This document shows positions 1 to 5,421 of a DNA stretch of 16,390 bases, in pieces (within the stretch, counting starts at the first letter, position 1; each line of letters starts with the position of its first letter). The notes beneath the pieces are model-generated. The model was not told the origin of the DNA and searched no databases. It saw only the letters and a list, made by a program, of their open reading frames with translations. Origin of the DNA: Methylococcales bacterium (GTDB lineage Bacteria > Pseudomonadota > Gammaproteobacteria > Methylococcales > Methylomonadaceae). Location of the stretch: contig SHZG01000023.1 of NCBI GenBank assembly GCA_009692395.1, positions 1 to 16,390 on the forward strand, given 5' to 3'. The translations under genes were made by a program, and so were the position numbers.

Positions 1-148
1 CTTTCGGACATGGATCAAACGACTCAATCGCAAGACCATTGGCTGCTCAAAACTAGAGTTGATGCACGACACCGTCATCGGTTTGCTTATCAACAAGGTC
101 GAATTCGGGCGCGATATTTATTCATAATTACAGATTTAACCCACTACC
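1..148 (+). mobile_element. IS1-family element, 3' end only
   Basis: This is the right-hand end of an IS1-family insertion sequence whose body lies outside the window. It contains the transposase C-terminus followed by the right terminal inverted repeat at 130-148. The reverse complement of that repeat (ggtagtgggttaaatctgt) matches the left terminal repeat at 16242-16260 at 18 of 19 positions, so the same IS family is present at both window ends in the same orientation. The flank after the repeat (atcattctt) does not match the flank before the right-hand copy (gagaaaaaag). The two ends are therefore from different insertions. Confidence 0.85.
2..127 (+). CDS. IS1-family transposase, C-terminal fragment
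   Basis: This reading frame is open from the window edge to a TAA at 125-127 and gives 41 residues beginning FRTWIKRLNRKTIGCSK. It resembles the C-terminus of IS1 InsB-type transposases, which share the pattern LRTRIKRL-RKTICFS followed by a VIG--I segment; here TVIGLLINK is visible. The family uses a DDE catalytic domain to cut and join DNA. The catalytic residues lie upstream, outside the window, so completeness cannot be judged. The start is missing because the window begins inside the gene. Confidence 0.85.
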   Translation, partial: FRTWIKRLNRKTIGCSKLELMHDTVIGLLINKVEFGRDIYS

Positions 149-186
149 ATCATTCTTAATAGGAAATTTTAAAAACTAACCACATC

Positions 187-208
187 AATCCAAAGTATAT
201 TTTGGATT
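187..208. repeat. Small perfect inverted repeat, AATCCAAA arms
   Basis: The arms AATCCAAA (187-194) and TTTGGATT (201-208) are perfect inverted copies separated by 6 nt. The repeat lies between the IS1 end and the small membrane-protein gene, about 40 nt before its start codon. It could be an operator or a weak hairpin. No function is claimed, and it could be chance in AT-rich DNA. Confidence 0.4.
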
Positions 209-247
209 TCTAAACCTTTTATAAAAATCAAAAAACAGAGGGAAATC

Positions 248-439
248 ATGGGACCTTATTCTCGCGGTACAACACATGGCATAGGTGCGGTTATTGAAAC
301 AGTTTACGAACACCCGATTTTAATATTGTTAGTCGTAGTGGTGATGGTGGTGTTGGTGTTGGCTACCGCACTGTTTATTCGGTACAGAAAGAAATCACCT
401 AAATCATGGCTGTTCAGAATCCTGACTCACCAAATTTAA
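248..439 (+). CDS. Small single-pass membrane protein, unknown
   Basis: This is a 63-residue ORF of unrecognised family. A GAGGG Shine-Dalgarno sequence at 238-242 sits 5 nt before the ATG, which is the best argument that it is translated. Residues about 23-45 form one strongly hydrophobic helix rich in Val, Leu and Ile. It is followed by the basic stretch RYRKK, which by the positive-inside rule suggests an N-out, C-in inner-membrane peptide. The last dozen codons run into sequence that looks repeat-derived, so the native C-terminus may have been replaced. It sits alone between an IS1 end and a repeat field, with no partner gene. It could be a real small protein or a leftover of a disrupted gene. 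Confidence 0.5.
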   Translation: MGPYSRGTTHGIGAVIETVYEHPILILLVVVVMVVLVLATALFIRYRKKSPKSWLFRILTHQI

Positions 440-466
440 CAAGATAAAACATCCACTTATAGCGGC

Positions 467-580
467 TTAGGTTGGGTTGCCGTCTTTTTGGCAACTCAAC
501 ACAACCACACACAATTATGATTGCAACTGTGATTTGTTCATCGTGTTTGTTGGGTTGCAAAAAGTCGCAATCCAACCTAC
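467..580. repeat. Palindromic MITE/REP-like element, copy A
   Basis: The outer arms 467-500 (taggttgggttgcc then gtctttttggcaactcaac) and 549-580 are imperfect inverted repeats of about 32 nt. The reverse complement of the right arm reads gtaggttggattgcgac then tttttgcaacccaac. The element could fold into one long hairpin. Positions 510-564 match 895-949 of copy B over 55 nt with 7 differences and no gaps. It contains no complete transposase, so if mobile it would be non-autonomous. The ORFs spanning it on both strands are discussed under findings. Confidence 0.75.
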
Positions 581-620
581 TCATGCCCGATACCCTCGGG
601 TATGACAATACCATTGTCTC

Positions 621-798
621 GTTCCCAAGCGCTGGAGACTGTGAAAGTATTCAAAACTCGGGTTGAACTTTTATTTTGGCAACTAAAAATCAATGACTGA
701 CAGCGGTTTTTTTGCTATTTTGTGTTTATTTTAGTCGTTTTTGCTAATACTTTCACAGTCTCTCTGCTTGGGAATGCCTACCCTCAAGCTCTGCTTGA
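621..798. repeat. Two-hairpin REP element, interrupted
   Basis: The first palindrome is split: the left arm GTTCCCAAGC lies at 621-630 and the right arm GCTTGGGAAT at 766-775. The second, TCAAGC-tct-GCTTGA, is intact at 784-798. The arrangement is the same as at 9479-9523 and 15539-15586: a GTTCCCA...TGGGAAT palindrome, then a shorter palindrome. A 129-bp inverted-repeat element lies in the loop of the first hairpin. A further small palindrome, ATACCC-TC-GGGTAT, lies just upstream at 590-603. Confidence 0.7.
635..763. mobile_element. MITE-like element inside a REP hairpin
   Basis: The element has perfect 17-bp terminal inverted repeats, GAGACTGTGAAAGTATT at 635-651 and its complement at 746-762. 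The interior is about 94 nt, AT-rich and non-coding. CTG occurs on both sides (632-634 and 764-766), consistent with a 3-bp target duplication. Removing the element plus one CTG restores the palindrome GTTCCCAAGC-gct-GCTTGGGAAT. The mobilising transposase family is not identified. Confidence 0.72.
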
Positions 799-854
799 CA
801 ATATTTCAAAACCACCATGCAAAAACGATTTTTTGAACAAACTCGATAAGCCGT

Positions 855-957
855 GTAGGGTGGGTTGGTGCTTTTCCAAGCCAATACAATCACGCACAAT
901 TATGATTGCAAATGTTATGTGTTCCTCATGTTTATTAGGTTGCAAAAAGCCCCCTAT
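855..957. repeat. Palindromic MITE/REP-like element, copy B
   Basis: This is a second, more diverged copy of the element at 467-580. The left arm begins gtagggtgggttggtgc at 855. The right arm (about 933-957) is shorter and less complementary than in copy A, so the hairpin is partly decayed. The 55-nt core 895-949 is 48/55 identical to copy A. It ends 3 nt before a TTGACA hexamer upstream of the cation transporter, so it may influence that gene's transcription. Confidence 0.65.
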
Positions 958-959
958 TA

Positions 960-988
960 TTGACACCTGCGCACGCTCAACGCTTCAT
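960..988 (+). promoter_or_regulatory. Possible promoter of the CDF transporter
   Basis: A consensus -35 hexamer, TTGACA (960-965), is followed after 17 nt by CTTCAT (983-988), a poor -10. A short dyad, CGCTT (981-985)/AAGCG (995-999), overlaps this area and could be an operator for metal-responsive control. That is a guess, as no known ZntR, Zur or CzcR site is recognised. Confidence 0.3.
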
Positions 989-1030
989 TAGAGCAAGCGC
1001 GTAATAGCCAAATTATTGATATTTTTATAC

Positions 1031-1951
1031 ATGACTCATCACCACACACACGACCATTCACATCATCACAGCCATTCGCATCAAAGCGGGCGAGCGTTTA
1101 TTATTGCTATCGTTTTAAATACAGGCTTTGTCATTATTGAGTTTATTTACGGCTTGCTTGCCAACTCCACCGCCTTAATCGCCGATGCTGGGCATAATCT
1201 GTCTGACGTATTGGGTTTGATATTGGCAGGTGGTGCGGTGCTGTTAGCGCGTAAAAAATCCAGTAAACGCTACACTTACGGCTTGCGTAGCACGTCGATA
1301 CTTGCCGCGCTTGCCAATGCTATGCTGTTATTAGTGGCTTGTGGGGCGATTGCGTGGGAAGCGAGAGAACGCTTTAACCAGCCGCCTGTGGTCGAAAGTC
1401 TGACTGTGTCAGCCATTGCGGGTATTGGTATTCTTGTTAATAGCATCTCCGCGTGGCTGTTCCTTAAAGGCAGTCAACAGGATATGAATATTCGTGGCGC
1501 GTATCTGCACATGGCGGCAGATGCGGCAGTGTCGTTCGCTGTGGTTATTGTTGGCTTAGTCATGTTTTATACCAATAATTATTACTGGCTAGACCCTGCG
1601 ATTACCTTATTAATTGTCCTCGTCATCGTCATCGGCACAGGGAGTTTATTGCGTGAATCCATGCGCTTGGTATTGAATGCTGTTCCTGCCAACATAGATG
1701 ACATCGCCATTGAAAATTATTTATGCCAACTAGATGGCGTAACTGACTGCCACGATTTACATATTTGGGGCTTAAGCACCACTGAAACCGCGCTCACCGT
1801 GCATTTAGTTATGCCTAATGGGTGTCCTAATGACGCGTTTATTGATAAAGTTACCCACACCTTAGACCATGCTTTTTCCATTCATCATTGCACCTTGCAA
1901 ATTGAACAAGGCGACACCAATCATGTTTGCTCACTAACACCTAAACACTAA
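1031..1951 (+). CDS. CDF-family divalent metal cation efflux protein
   Basis: This 306-residue protein belongs to the cation diffusion facilitator family (CzcD/ZitB/DmeF type), which exports Zn(II), Co(II) or Cd(II) from the cytoplasm in exchange for protons. The N-terminus is a His-rich loop (residues 2-17, eleven His), typical of metal capture in this family. Transmembrane helices are visible at about 21-42, 48-72, 88-110, 121-146, 160-180 and 187-205. The paired metal-site motifs are in helix 2 (H55 and D59 in ADAGHNLSD) and helix 5 (H160 and D164 in HMAAD). The C-terminal cytoplasmic domain carries the usual HDLHIWGLS block (241-249). I chose ATG 1031 over an upstream in-frame TTG because the His-rich N-terminus begins there; neither has a strong Shine-Dalgarno. 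It precedes DUF971 by only 5 nt, suggesting cotranscription. The exact metal cannot be assigned. Confidence 0.93.
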   Translation: MTHHHTHDHSHHHSHSHQSGRAFIIAIVLNTGFVIIEFIYGLLANSTALIADAGHNLSDVLGLILAGGAVLLARKKSSKRYTYGLRSTSILAALANAMLLLVACGAIAWEARERFNQPPVVESLTVSAIAGIGILVNSISAWLFLKGSQQDMNIRGAYLHMAADAAVSFAVVIVGLVMFYTNNYYWLDPAITLLIVLVIVIGTGSLLRESMRLVLNAVPANIDDIAIENYLCQLDGVTDCHDLHIWGLSTTETALTVHLVMPNGCPNDAFIDKVTHTLDHAFSIHHCTLQIEQGDTNHVCSLTPKH

Positions 1952-1956
1952 ACAGA

Positions 1957-2340
1957 ATGCGCTTAACAATCAAACCTTGTCACAGCAGACCGACTGACCT
2001 CATTCTGCACCAGCTTTCTCGTAGCCTTGAAATCCATTTTGATGACGGCAAAATTTTCAACCTGCCTTGTGAATACCTGCGCGTGTACACACCCTCAGCC
2101 GAAGCCCTAGGGCATGGTGTGGGACAAGAAATTTTGCAAGTCGGCAAAGAAAACGTCGGCATTAGCGAAATTAAACCTGTCGGCAACTACGGCATCACCC
2201 CTGTATTCACCGATGGACACAGCAGCGGTATTTATACTTGGGATATGCTCTATCAATTGGGTAATGACTACAGCACACTATGGACAAACTACCTGCAAGA
2301 ACTGAAAAATGCAGGGCATCAACATAACACCTCACACTAA
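1957..2340 (+). CDS. DUF971 / GBBH-like N-terminal domain protein
   Basis: This 127-residue stand-alone DUF971 protein matches the domain found at the N-terminus of gamma-butyrobetaine hydroxylases. Recognisable blocks are LEIHFDDGK (24-32), LPCEYLRVYTPSAEA (36-50) and the family signature FTDGHSSGIYTWDMLYQLG (84-102). The usual family length is about 100-130 residues, so it appears complete. Small proteins of this family lie next to hslVU and ubiE in many gammaproteobacteria. Here ubiE follows after 13 nt, which supports the identification. No catalytic activity is established for the stand-alone form. The start follows the preceding stop by 5 nt, and the Shine-Dalgarno is weak, so translation may be coupled to the transporter gene. 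Confidence 0.85.
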   Translation: MRLTIKPCHSRPTDLILHQLSRSLEIHFDDGKIFNLPCEYLRVYTPSAEALGHGVGQEILQVGKENVGISEIKPVGNYGITPVFTDGHSSGIYTWDMLYQLGNDYSTLWTNYLQELKNAGHQHNTSH

Positions 2341-2353
2341 ACAGAGAACCATC

Positions 2354-3100
2354 ATGACTACCAACACCACCCATTTTGGCTTTAAAGAAGTCGCCACCGA
2401 AGAAAAAGTTAAACTGGTACGCGGCGTATTTGATTCCGTCGCAGGACAATACGACATCATGAACGACTTGATGTCGATGGGCGTACACCGCATCTGGAAG
2501 CGCGTTGCTGTTCAACTCAGCAACGTCAGGCAAGGCGAACAAGTGCTAGATTTAGCAGGCGGCACAGGCGATTTAACCACCCTATTTGAACAACGTGTGG
2601 GTAAAAATGGACAAGTCGTCTTAGCCGACATCAACTCCGAAATGCTCCGCACAGGACGCAATCGCCTCATCGACAAAGGCTTAGTCGGCAACATCCGCTA
2701 CGCCCAAGTCAACGCCGAATGCCTACCTTTTGCGGATAACACCTTCGATTGCGTCTGTATCGCCTTCGGCTTACGCAACGTCACCGACAAAGATGCCGCC
2801 TTACGCTCCATGTACCGCGTCCTAAAACCCGGTGGACGCGTCATCGTGCTGGAATTCTCGCACCCCATCGACAAAATCACCGAAAAAGTCTACGACTTCT
2901 ACTCATTCACACTACTGCCTAAAATCGGCAAAATAGTTGCCAAAGACGAAGACAGCTACCGCTACCTAGCCGAATCCATCCGTATGCACCCCAAACAAGA
3001 CGAACTCAAAGCCATGATGGAAAACGCAGGGCTAGAACGTTGCGAATATTTTAACATGACACAAGGGATTGTTGCCGTGCATCGTGGTTATAAACTTTAA
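2354..3100 (+). CDS. ubiE: UbiE, ubiquinone/menaquinone C-methyltransferase
   Basis: This 248-residue SAM-dependent C-methyltransferase of ubiquinone (and, where present, menaquinone) biosynthesis is close in length to E. coli UbiE (251). The family hallmarks are present: FDSVAGQYDIMNDLMSMG (26-43), the SAM-binding motif VLDLAGGTGDL (64-74), the post-I acidic residue in LADIN (90-94), AFGLRNVTD (137-145) and VLKPGGRVIVLEFSHP (156-171). The C-terminus ends NMTQGIVAVHRGYKL, typical of the family. I chose ATG 2354, preceded by CAGAGAACC, over an upstream in-frame start that would overlap DUF971 and add an atypical extension. It acts on membrane-embedded benzoquinol intermediates. A hairpin follows 8 nt after the stop. 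Confidence 0.96.
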   Translation: MTTNTTHFGFKEVATEEKVKLVRGVFDSVAGQYDIMNDLMSMGVHRIWKRVAVQLSNVRQGEQVLDLAGGTGDLTTLFEQRVGKNGQVVLADINSEMLRTGRNRLIDKGLVGNIRYAQVNAECLPFADNTFDCVCIAFGLRNVTDKDAALRSMYRVLKPGGRVIVLEFSHPIDKITEKVYDFYSFTLLPKIGKIVAKDEDSYRYLAESIRMHPKQDELKAMMENAGLERCEYFNMTQGIVAVHRGYKL

Positions 3101-3108
3101 GGCTACGC

Positions 3109-3141
3109 AAACCACAGAGATTTTTAAAACCTCTGTGGTTT
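3109..3141. terminator. Hairpin after ubiE, possible terminator
   Basis: There is a perfect 11-bp inverted repeat, AAACCACAGAG (3109-3119) and CTCTGTGGTTT (3131-3141), with an 11-nt loop. It begins 8 nt after the ubiE stop. No clear T-run follows on the plus strand, so intrinsic termination is uncertain; it may instead be a small palindromic repeat. Confidence 0.5.
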
Positions 3142-3183
3142 GAATTTCTCGATGTGCGAACCAGATAAAAAGTAGGTCTAACC

Positions 3184-3407
3184 ATGCAAGCCATAGAACT
3201 CAATGCAGTCATTATGCCAAATCATGAAATTCATTTGAAACTGCCTGATGACATAACCGTGAGCCATGCAAAAGTTATCATCATGTATGAAAATGAAAAG
3301 CCATTGGCTAAAAAGTGGGATAGATTTTTTGCTTCAAAAAGTTTTTTGATGATGATTGTCTTGCAGAAAGAGACAATGATGCACCGCAAGAGCGGGAGTT
3401 TTATTAA
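3184..3407 (+). pseudogene. VapB-like antitoxin, frameshifted
   Basis: The N-terminal 50 residues (MQAIELNAVIMPNHEIHLKL and following) resemble small antitoxins paired with PIN-domain toxins. Around 3334-3346, at tcaaaaagtttttt, the frame breaks. The read frame runs on to 3420 with a low-quality tail. The alternative frame gives FDDDCLAERDNDAPQEREFY and stops at 3405-3407, which is the normal-looking acidic antitoxin tail. One extra A in the A-run would rejoin the two frames. The restored stop overlaps the ATG of the following vapC remnant (TAATG), exactly as in the second locus at 16085-16089. The antitoxin would bind the toxin and autoregulate the operon. The shift could also be a sequencing error at a homopolymer. 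Confidence 0.65.
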
Positions 3408-3475
3408 TGCTCATGCTTGACACCAATATTTGCGTTTATATTTTTAGGACTTTCGCTATAGCCGAGGCAGTATAA
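3407..3475 (+). pseudogene. VapC-like PIN toxin, truncated by an IS
   Basis: The ATG overlaps the restored antitoxin stop. The first 12 codons read MLMLDTNICVYI, the strand-1 motif of PIN-domain ribonucleases with the first catalytic aspartate (D5 in LDTN). The terminal inverted repeat of the IS701-like element begins at 3444, so the remaining codons to the stop at 3475 (RTFAIAEAV) are IS sequence. An intact VapC is about 130 residues, so no functional nuclease can be made. A possible scrap of the 3' end is noted beyond the IS. Confidence 0.72.
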
Positions 3476-3487
3476 ATTGATTACAAA

Positions 3488-3547
3488 ACCGTTCGCGCTG
3501 AGCTTGTCGAAGCGTGAATGTGGCTCTACAAGCTCACCACGAACGGT
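3488..3547. repeat. REP-like palindrome, ACCGTTCG...CGAACGGT
   Basis: The arms at 3488-3507 (accgttcgcgctgagcttgt) and 3528-3547 are inverted repeats of 20 nt with two mismatches. The core gctgagcttgtcgaagc is a widely seen intergenic repeat motif in proteobacteria (family recognised from memory). It lies inside the IS701-like element, between its end and the transposase stop, so it may be a later insertion into a dead IS. Confidence 0.6.
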
Positions 3548-3577
3548 ATCATTTTATTGTGCTTTAGCTATACCCTG

Positions 3578-4298
3578 CTAAAAAGCCTGAATTCGAGGTG
3601 AGCGTAACTCGTTTTTCAAAAACTCAGAAAACAAATGAGAACGGACTGTGTAAAGAGTTGTTGAGGTTTTCTGGGCATATACTTTCAATGACAACCACGG
3701 ATGATAACAACAAGCGAGATGATTACGTTGAGAGCGGGCTTTACGGCATTGGCACTTTTCACTCACTGTTAGCTGTTTTAATTCACGGTGAAATGCTTTC
3801 GACTTTCCATCGAAAGTCACCAGTTTTAGGTTTTGCCATGCCGCGTACCCACTATCAAACAACACCGTTTTTGCATTGATTTGCTTGTTGGCTACCGCGC
3901 GTTTATCAGCCTCTCCGTGAAGTGATCGTTTTTGGTTTTTCCATCCGCTTCATGCGCATAAATCCGATAATCTTAACATCGGTATGCACTGGGTTGACCA
4001 CACCAATCCCTCGTACTAAGCCGCCTACCGCTCCGCTGTATTGCCGCTTTACCAACTCTATCGACTTTGAATACTGCTTGTTTTGTACACTGTCATCACT
4101 AATCAAGCAGGATTCTTCGCTATTGCTCAGCAAACCTTTTGCTCTCTCCCAAACTTACCTTGGCGTTATTCGGCTTCGCTTTAAAAACTCACTAATCACA
4201 TCATGACTCACGTTATCCATATGCTCAGATAAGTTCGTGCAGGTATAGTTAATCGGTGTACTTATCAGGTACTCTATGTATTTTTGTTTTGTTATCAT
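3578..4298 (-). pseudogene. IS701-like DDE transposase, broken
   Basis: The transposase reads from ATG at 4298 as MITKQKYIEYLISTPINYTC and continues to an in-frame TAA at 4155-4157 (codon 48). The same frame resumes with SCLISDDSVQNKQYSKSIEL, where the DDS carries the first catalytic aspartate, and RGIGVVNPVHTD. It then shifts frame (YRIYAHEADGKTKNDHF) and shifts again (INAKTVLFDSGYAAWQNLKL). About 100 or more central codons expected before FHRELKQLT are missing; that C-terminal block then runs intact (EKCQCRKARSQRNHLACCYH) to a stop at 3578. The element therefore has one nonsense codon, at least two frameshifts and one internal deletion, and is clearly inactive. The family is assigned from recognisable blocks; a related IS4-superfamily group is possible. 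Confidence 0.82.
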
Positions 4299-4339
4299 GC
4301 CTCATAAACTCTCATTTTGCTAAATAGCGAAATCCCTAA

Positions 4340-4551
4340 CTATCAAAATCTAACGCAAAGGTTTCCCTATTCGAGTAACGTCGGCTATTCTGAGCAACGA
4401 CCAACAATTAAGTATGTTTAAAGCACACCTTGCTTTTTCTTAGCCAGTATTTCATCGAGGTATTATTGACTACAACACGAGAATTTGTCTAAATACGAGT
4501 TCAATAGACTTAAAAGATTAGCAATACCAGCACTCACAGGAACAGTAATAC
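4340..4551. other. Gap between IS end and FAH gene
   Basis: This stretch contains no complete gene. A Shine-Dalgarno AGGAA at 4538-4542 serves the next gene. Codons at 4460-4489 read VLLTTTREFV before a stop. This weakly recalls the TNN-REF block near the C-terminus of VapC toxins and could be the far end of the toxin split by the IS. No confident promoter was found. Confidence 0.4.
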
Positions 4552-5421
4552 ATGAAACTCGTCACCTTTACTTATCAACACCACACGCGCGTGGGTGCAG
4601 TGGTCGATGATGCCGTTATTGATAGCTTTGGCAATGCAAAAATACCCTGCACGATGATTGATTTTTTGAGTGCAGGTGTAGCGGCTTTAACAGCGATGCA
4701 AGCCTTAATCGACAGTGGTGAACACCGACTCGCACTGGCGGCTATAAAGTTACATGCGCCCATACCTAGACCTCCTAAATATGTGGCGATTGCGTTAAAT
4801 TATGCGGATCATATTGCTGAAACGGGCAAGGCTCAACCTGAGTATCCCAGTTTTTTCACTAAGCAAAGCACTTGTGTGATTGGTTCAGGTGAGTCGATTG
4901 AAATGCCTAAGGTGTCTGATAAATTGGATTATGAAGGTGAGTTAGCGTTTGTCATTGGGCGGCGTTGTCGTCATGTTCCTGTGGAAAAAGCGTGTGAGGT
5001 GATTGCAGGGTTTATGATTGCCAATGATGTGTCGGTGCGGGATTGGCAAGCGCGTTCACCGACTATGATGATAGGTAAATCGTTCGATACTTGCGGGCCG
5101 TTAGGGCCTTGGTTAGTGACTGCGGATGAAATACTCGACCCGCATAATCTCAGTTTAAAAACGTGGGTGGATGATGAGCTGCGCCAAAATTCCAACACCT
5201 CAGAGATGCTGTTTAACTGTTATGAGATGGTGGCATATTTGTCGCAAGCTATGACGCTGGAAGTCGGTGATGTGATTAGTACAGGAACGCCCAGCGGTGT
5301 CGGGGTCAAAATGTCACCGCGTGGTTATTTGAAAGTTGGGCAAACGGTGCGTATTGCGATTGAAGGCATTGGCGAGTTGGTTAATACGGTGATTGCTGAG
5401 CCTACTGTTTTTTACCCTTAA
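4552..5421 (+). CDS. Fumarylacetoacetate hydrolase family protein
   Basis: This 289-residue protein has the FAH fold, used by fumarylacetoacetase, 2-oxo-hept-ene-dioate hydratases/isomerases, acylpyruvases and related enzymes that act on C-C bonds of beta-diketo acids with Mg or Mn. A substrate-side motif, VAIALNYADHIAETG (78-92), contains His87. Metal ligands are expected at Glu128 and Glu130 in YEGELAFVIG and Asp159 in ANDVSVRDWQ. Also present are the MIGKSFDTCGPLGPWLVT block (173-190) and the GTPSGVGVKMSP turn (245-256). The length is normal for the bacterial YcgM/FAHD2-like group. The exact substrate cannot be told from sequence and there is no catabolic neighbour. The start has AGGAA about 9 nt upstream. 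Its 3' end overlaps the convergent histidine kinase gene by 20 nt. Confidence 0.9.
   Translation: MKLVTFTYQHHTRVGAVVDDAVIDSFGNAKIPCTMIDFLSAGVAALTAMQALIDSGEHRLALAAIKLHAPIPRPPKYVAIALNYADHIAETGKAQPEYPSFFTKQSTCVIGSGESIEMPKVSDKLDYEGELAFVIGRRCRHVPVEKACEVIAGFMIANDVSVRDWQARSPTMMIGKSFDTCGPLGPWLVTADEILDPHNLSLKTWVDDELRQNSNTSEMLFNCYEMVAYLSQAMTLEVGDVISTGTPSGVGVKMSPRGYLKVGQTVRIAIEGIGELVNTVIAEPTVFYP

Larger units (their letters stand above)
3444..4339 (-). mobile_element. IS701-like insertion sequence, internally deleted
   Basis: The element is bounded by related terminal inverted repeats: TTAGGACTTTCGCTATAGC from 3444 inward and, on the complementary strand, TTAGGGATTTCGCTATTTAGC from 4339 inward. It carries a minus-strand transposase pseudogene (3578-4298). 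A REP-like palindrome (3488-3547) lies in its transposase-distal untranslated part. At about 896 bp it is shorter than an intact element should be, because the transposase has lost a central block. No convincing target-site duplication was found. Confidence 0.72.

Noticed and set aside
467..957. CRISPR array
   Set aside because: There are only two copies, about 385 nt apart, diverged and palindromic. There is no regular spacer pattern and no cas gene.
472..991. Two plus-strand ORFs (472-666 and 722-991) and minus-strand ORFs (414-614 and 784-966) as genes
   Set aside because: They lie across palindromic repeats, lack good ribosome-binding sites and have no domains. The shared peptide is reported as a repeat property, not as annotated genes.
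1016..1030. TTG start for the CDF transporter
   Set aside because: It adds only MIFLY before the His-rich N-terminus, without a ribosome-binding site. ATG 1031 is the family-like start.
2309..2353. Upstream extension of ubiE to 2309
   Set aside because: The extension overlaps DUF971 and adds 15 atypical residues. ATG 2354 has a better upstream context and gives the usual family length.
3598..4206. Plus-strand ORFs 3598-3879 and 3922-4206
   Set aside because: They are shadows opposite the minus-strand transposase remnant, whose recognisable family blocks explain the region.
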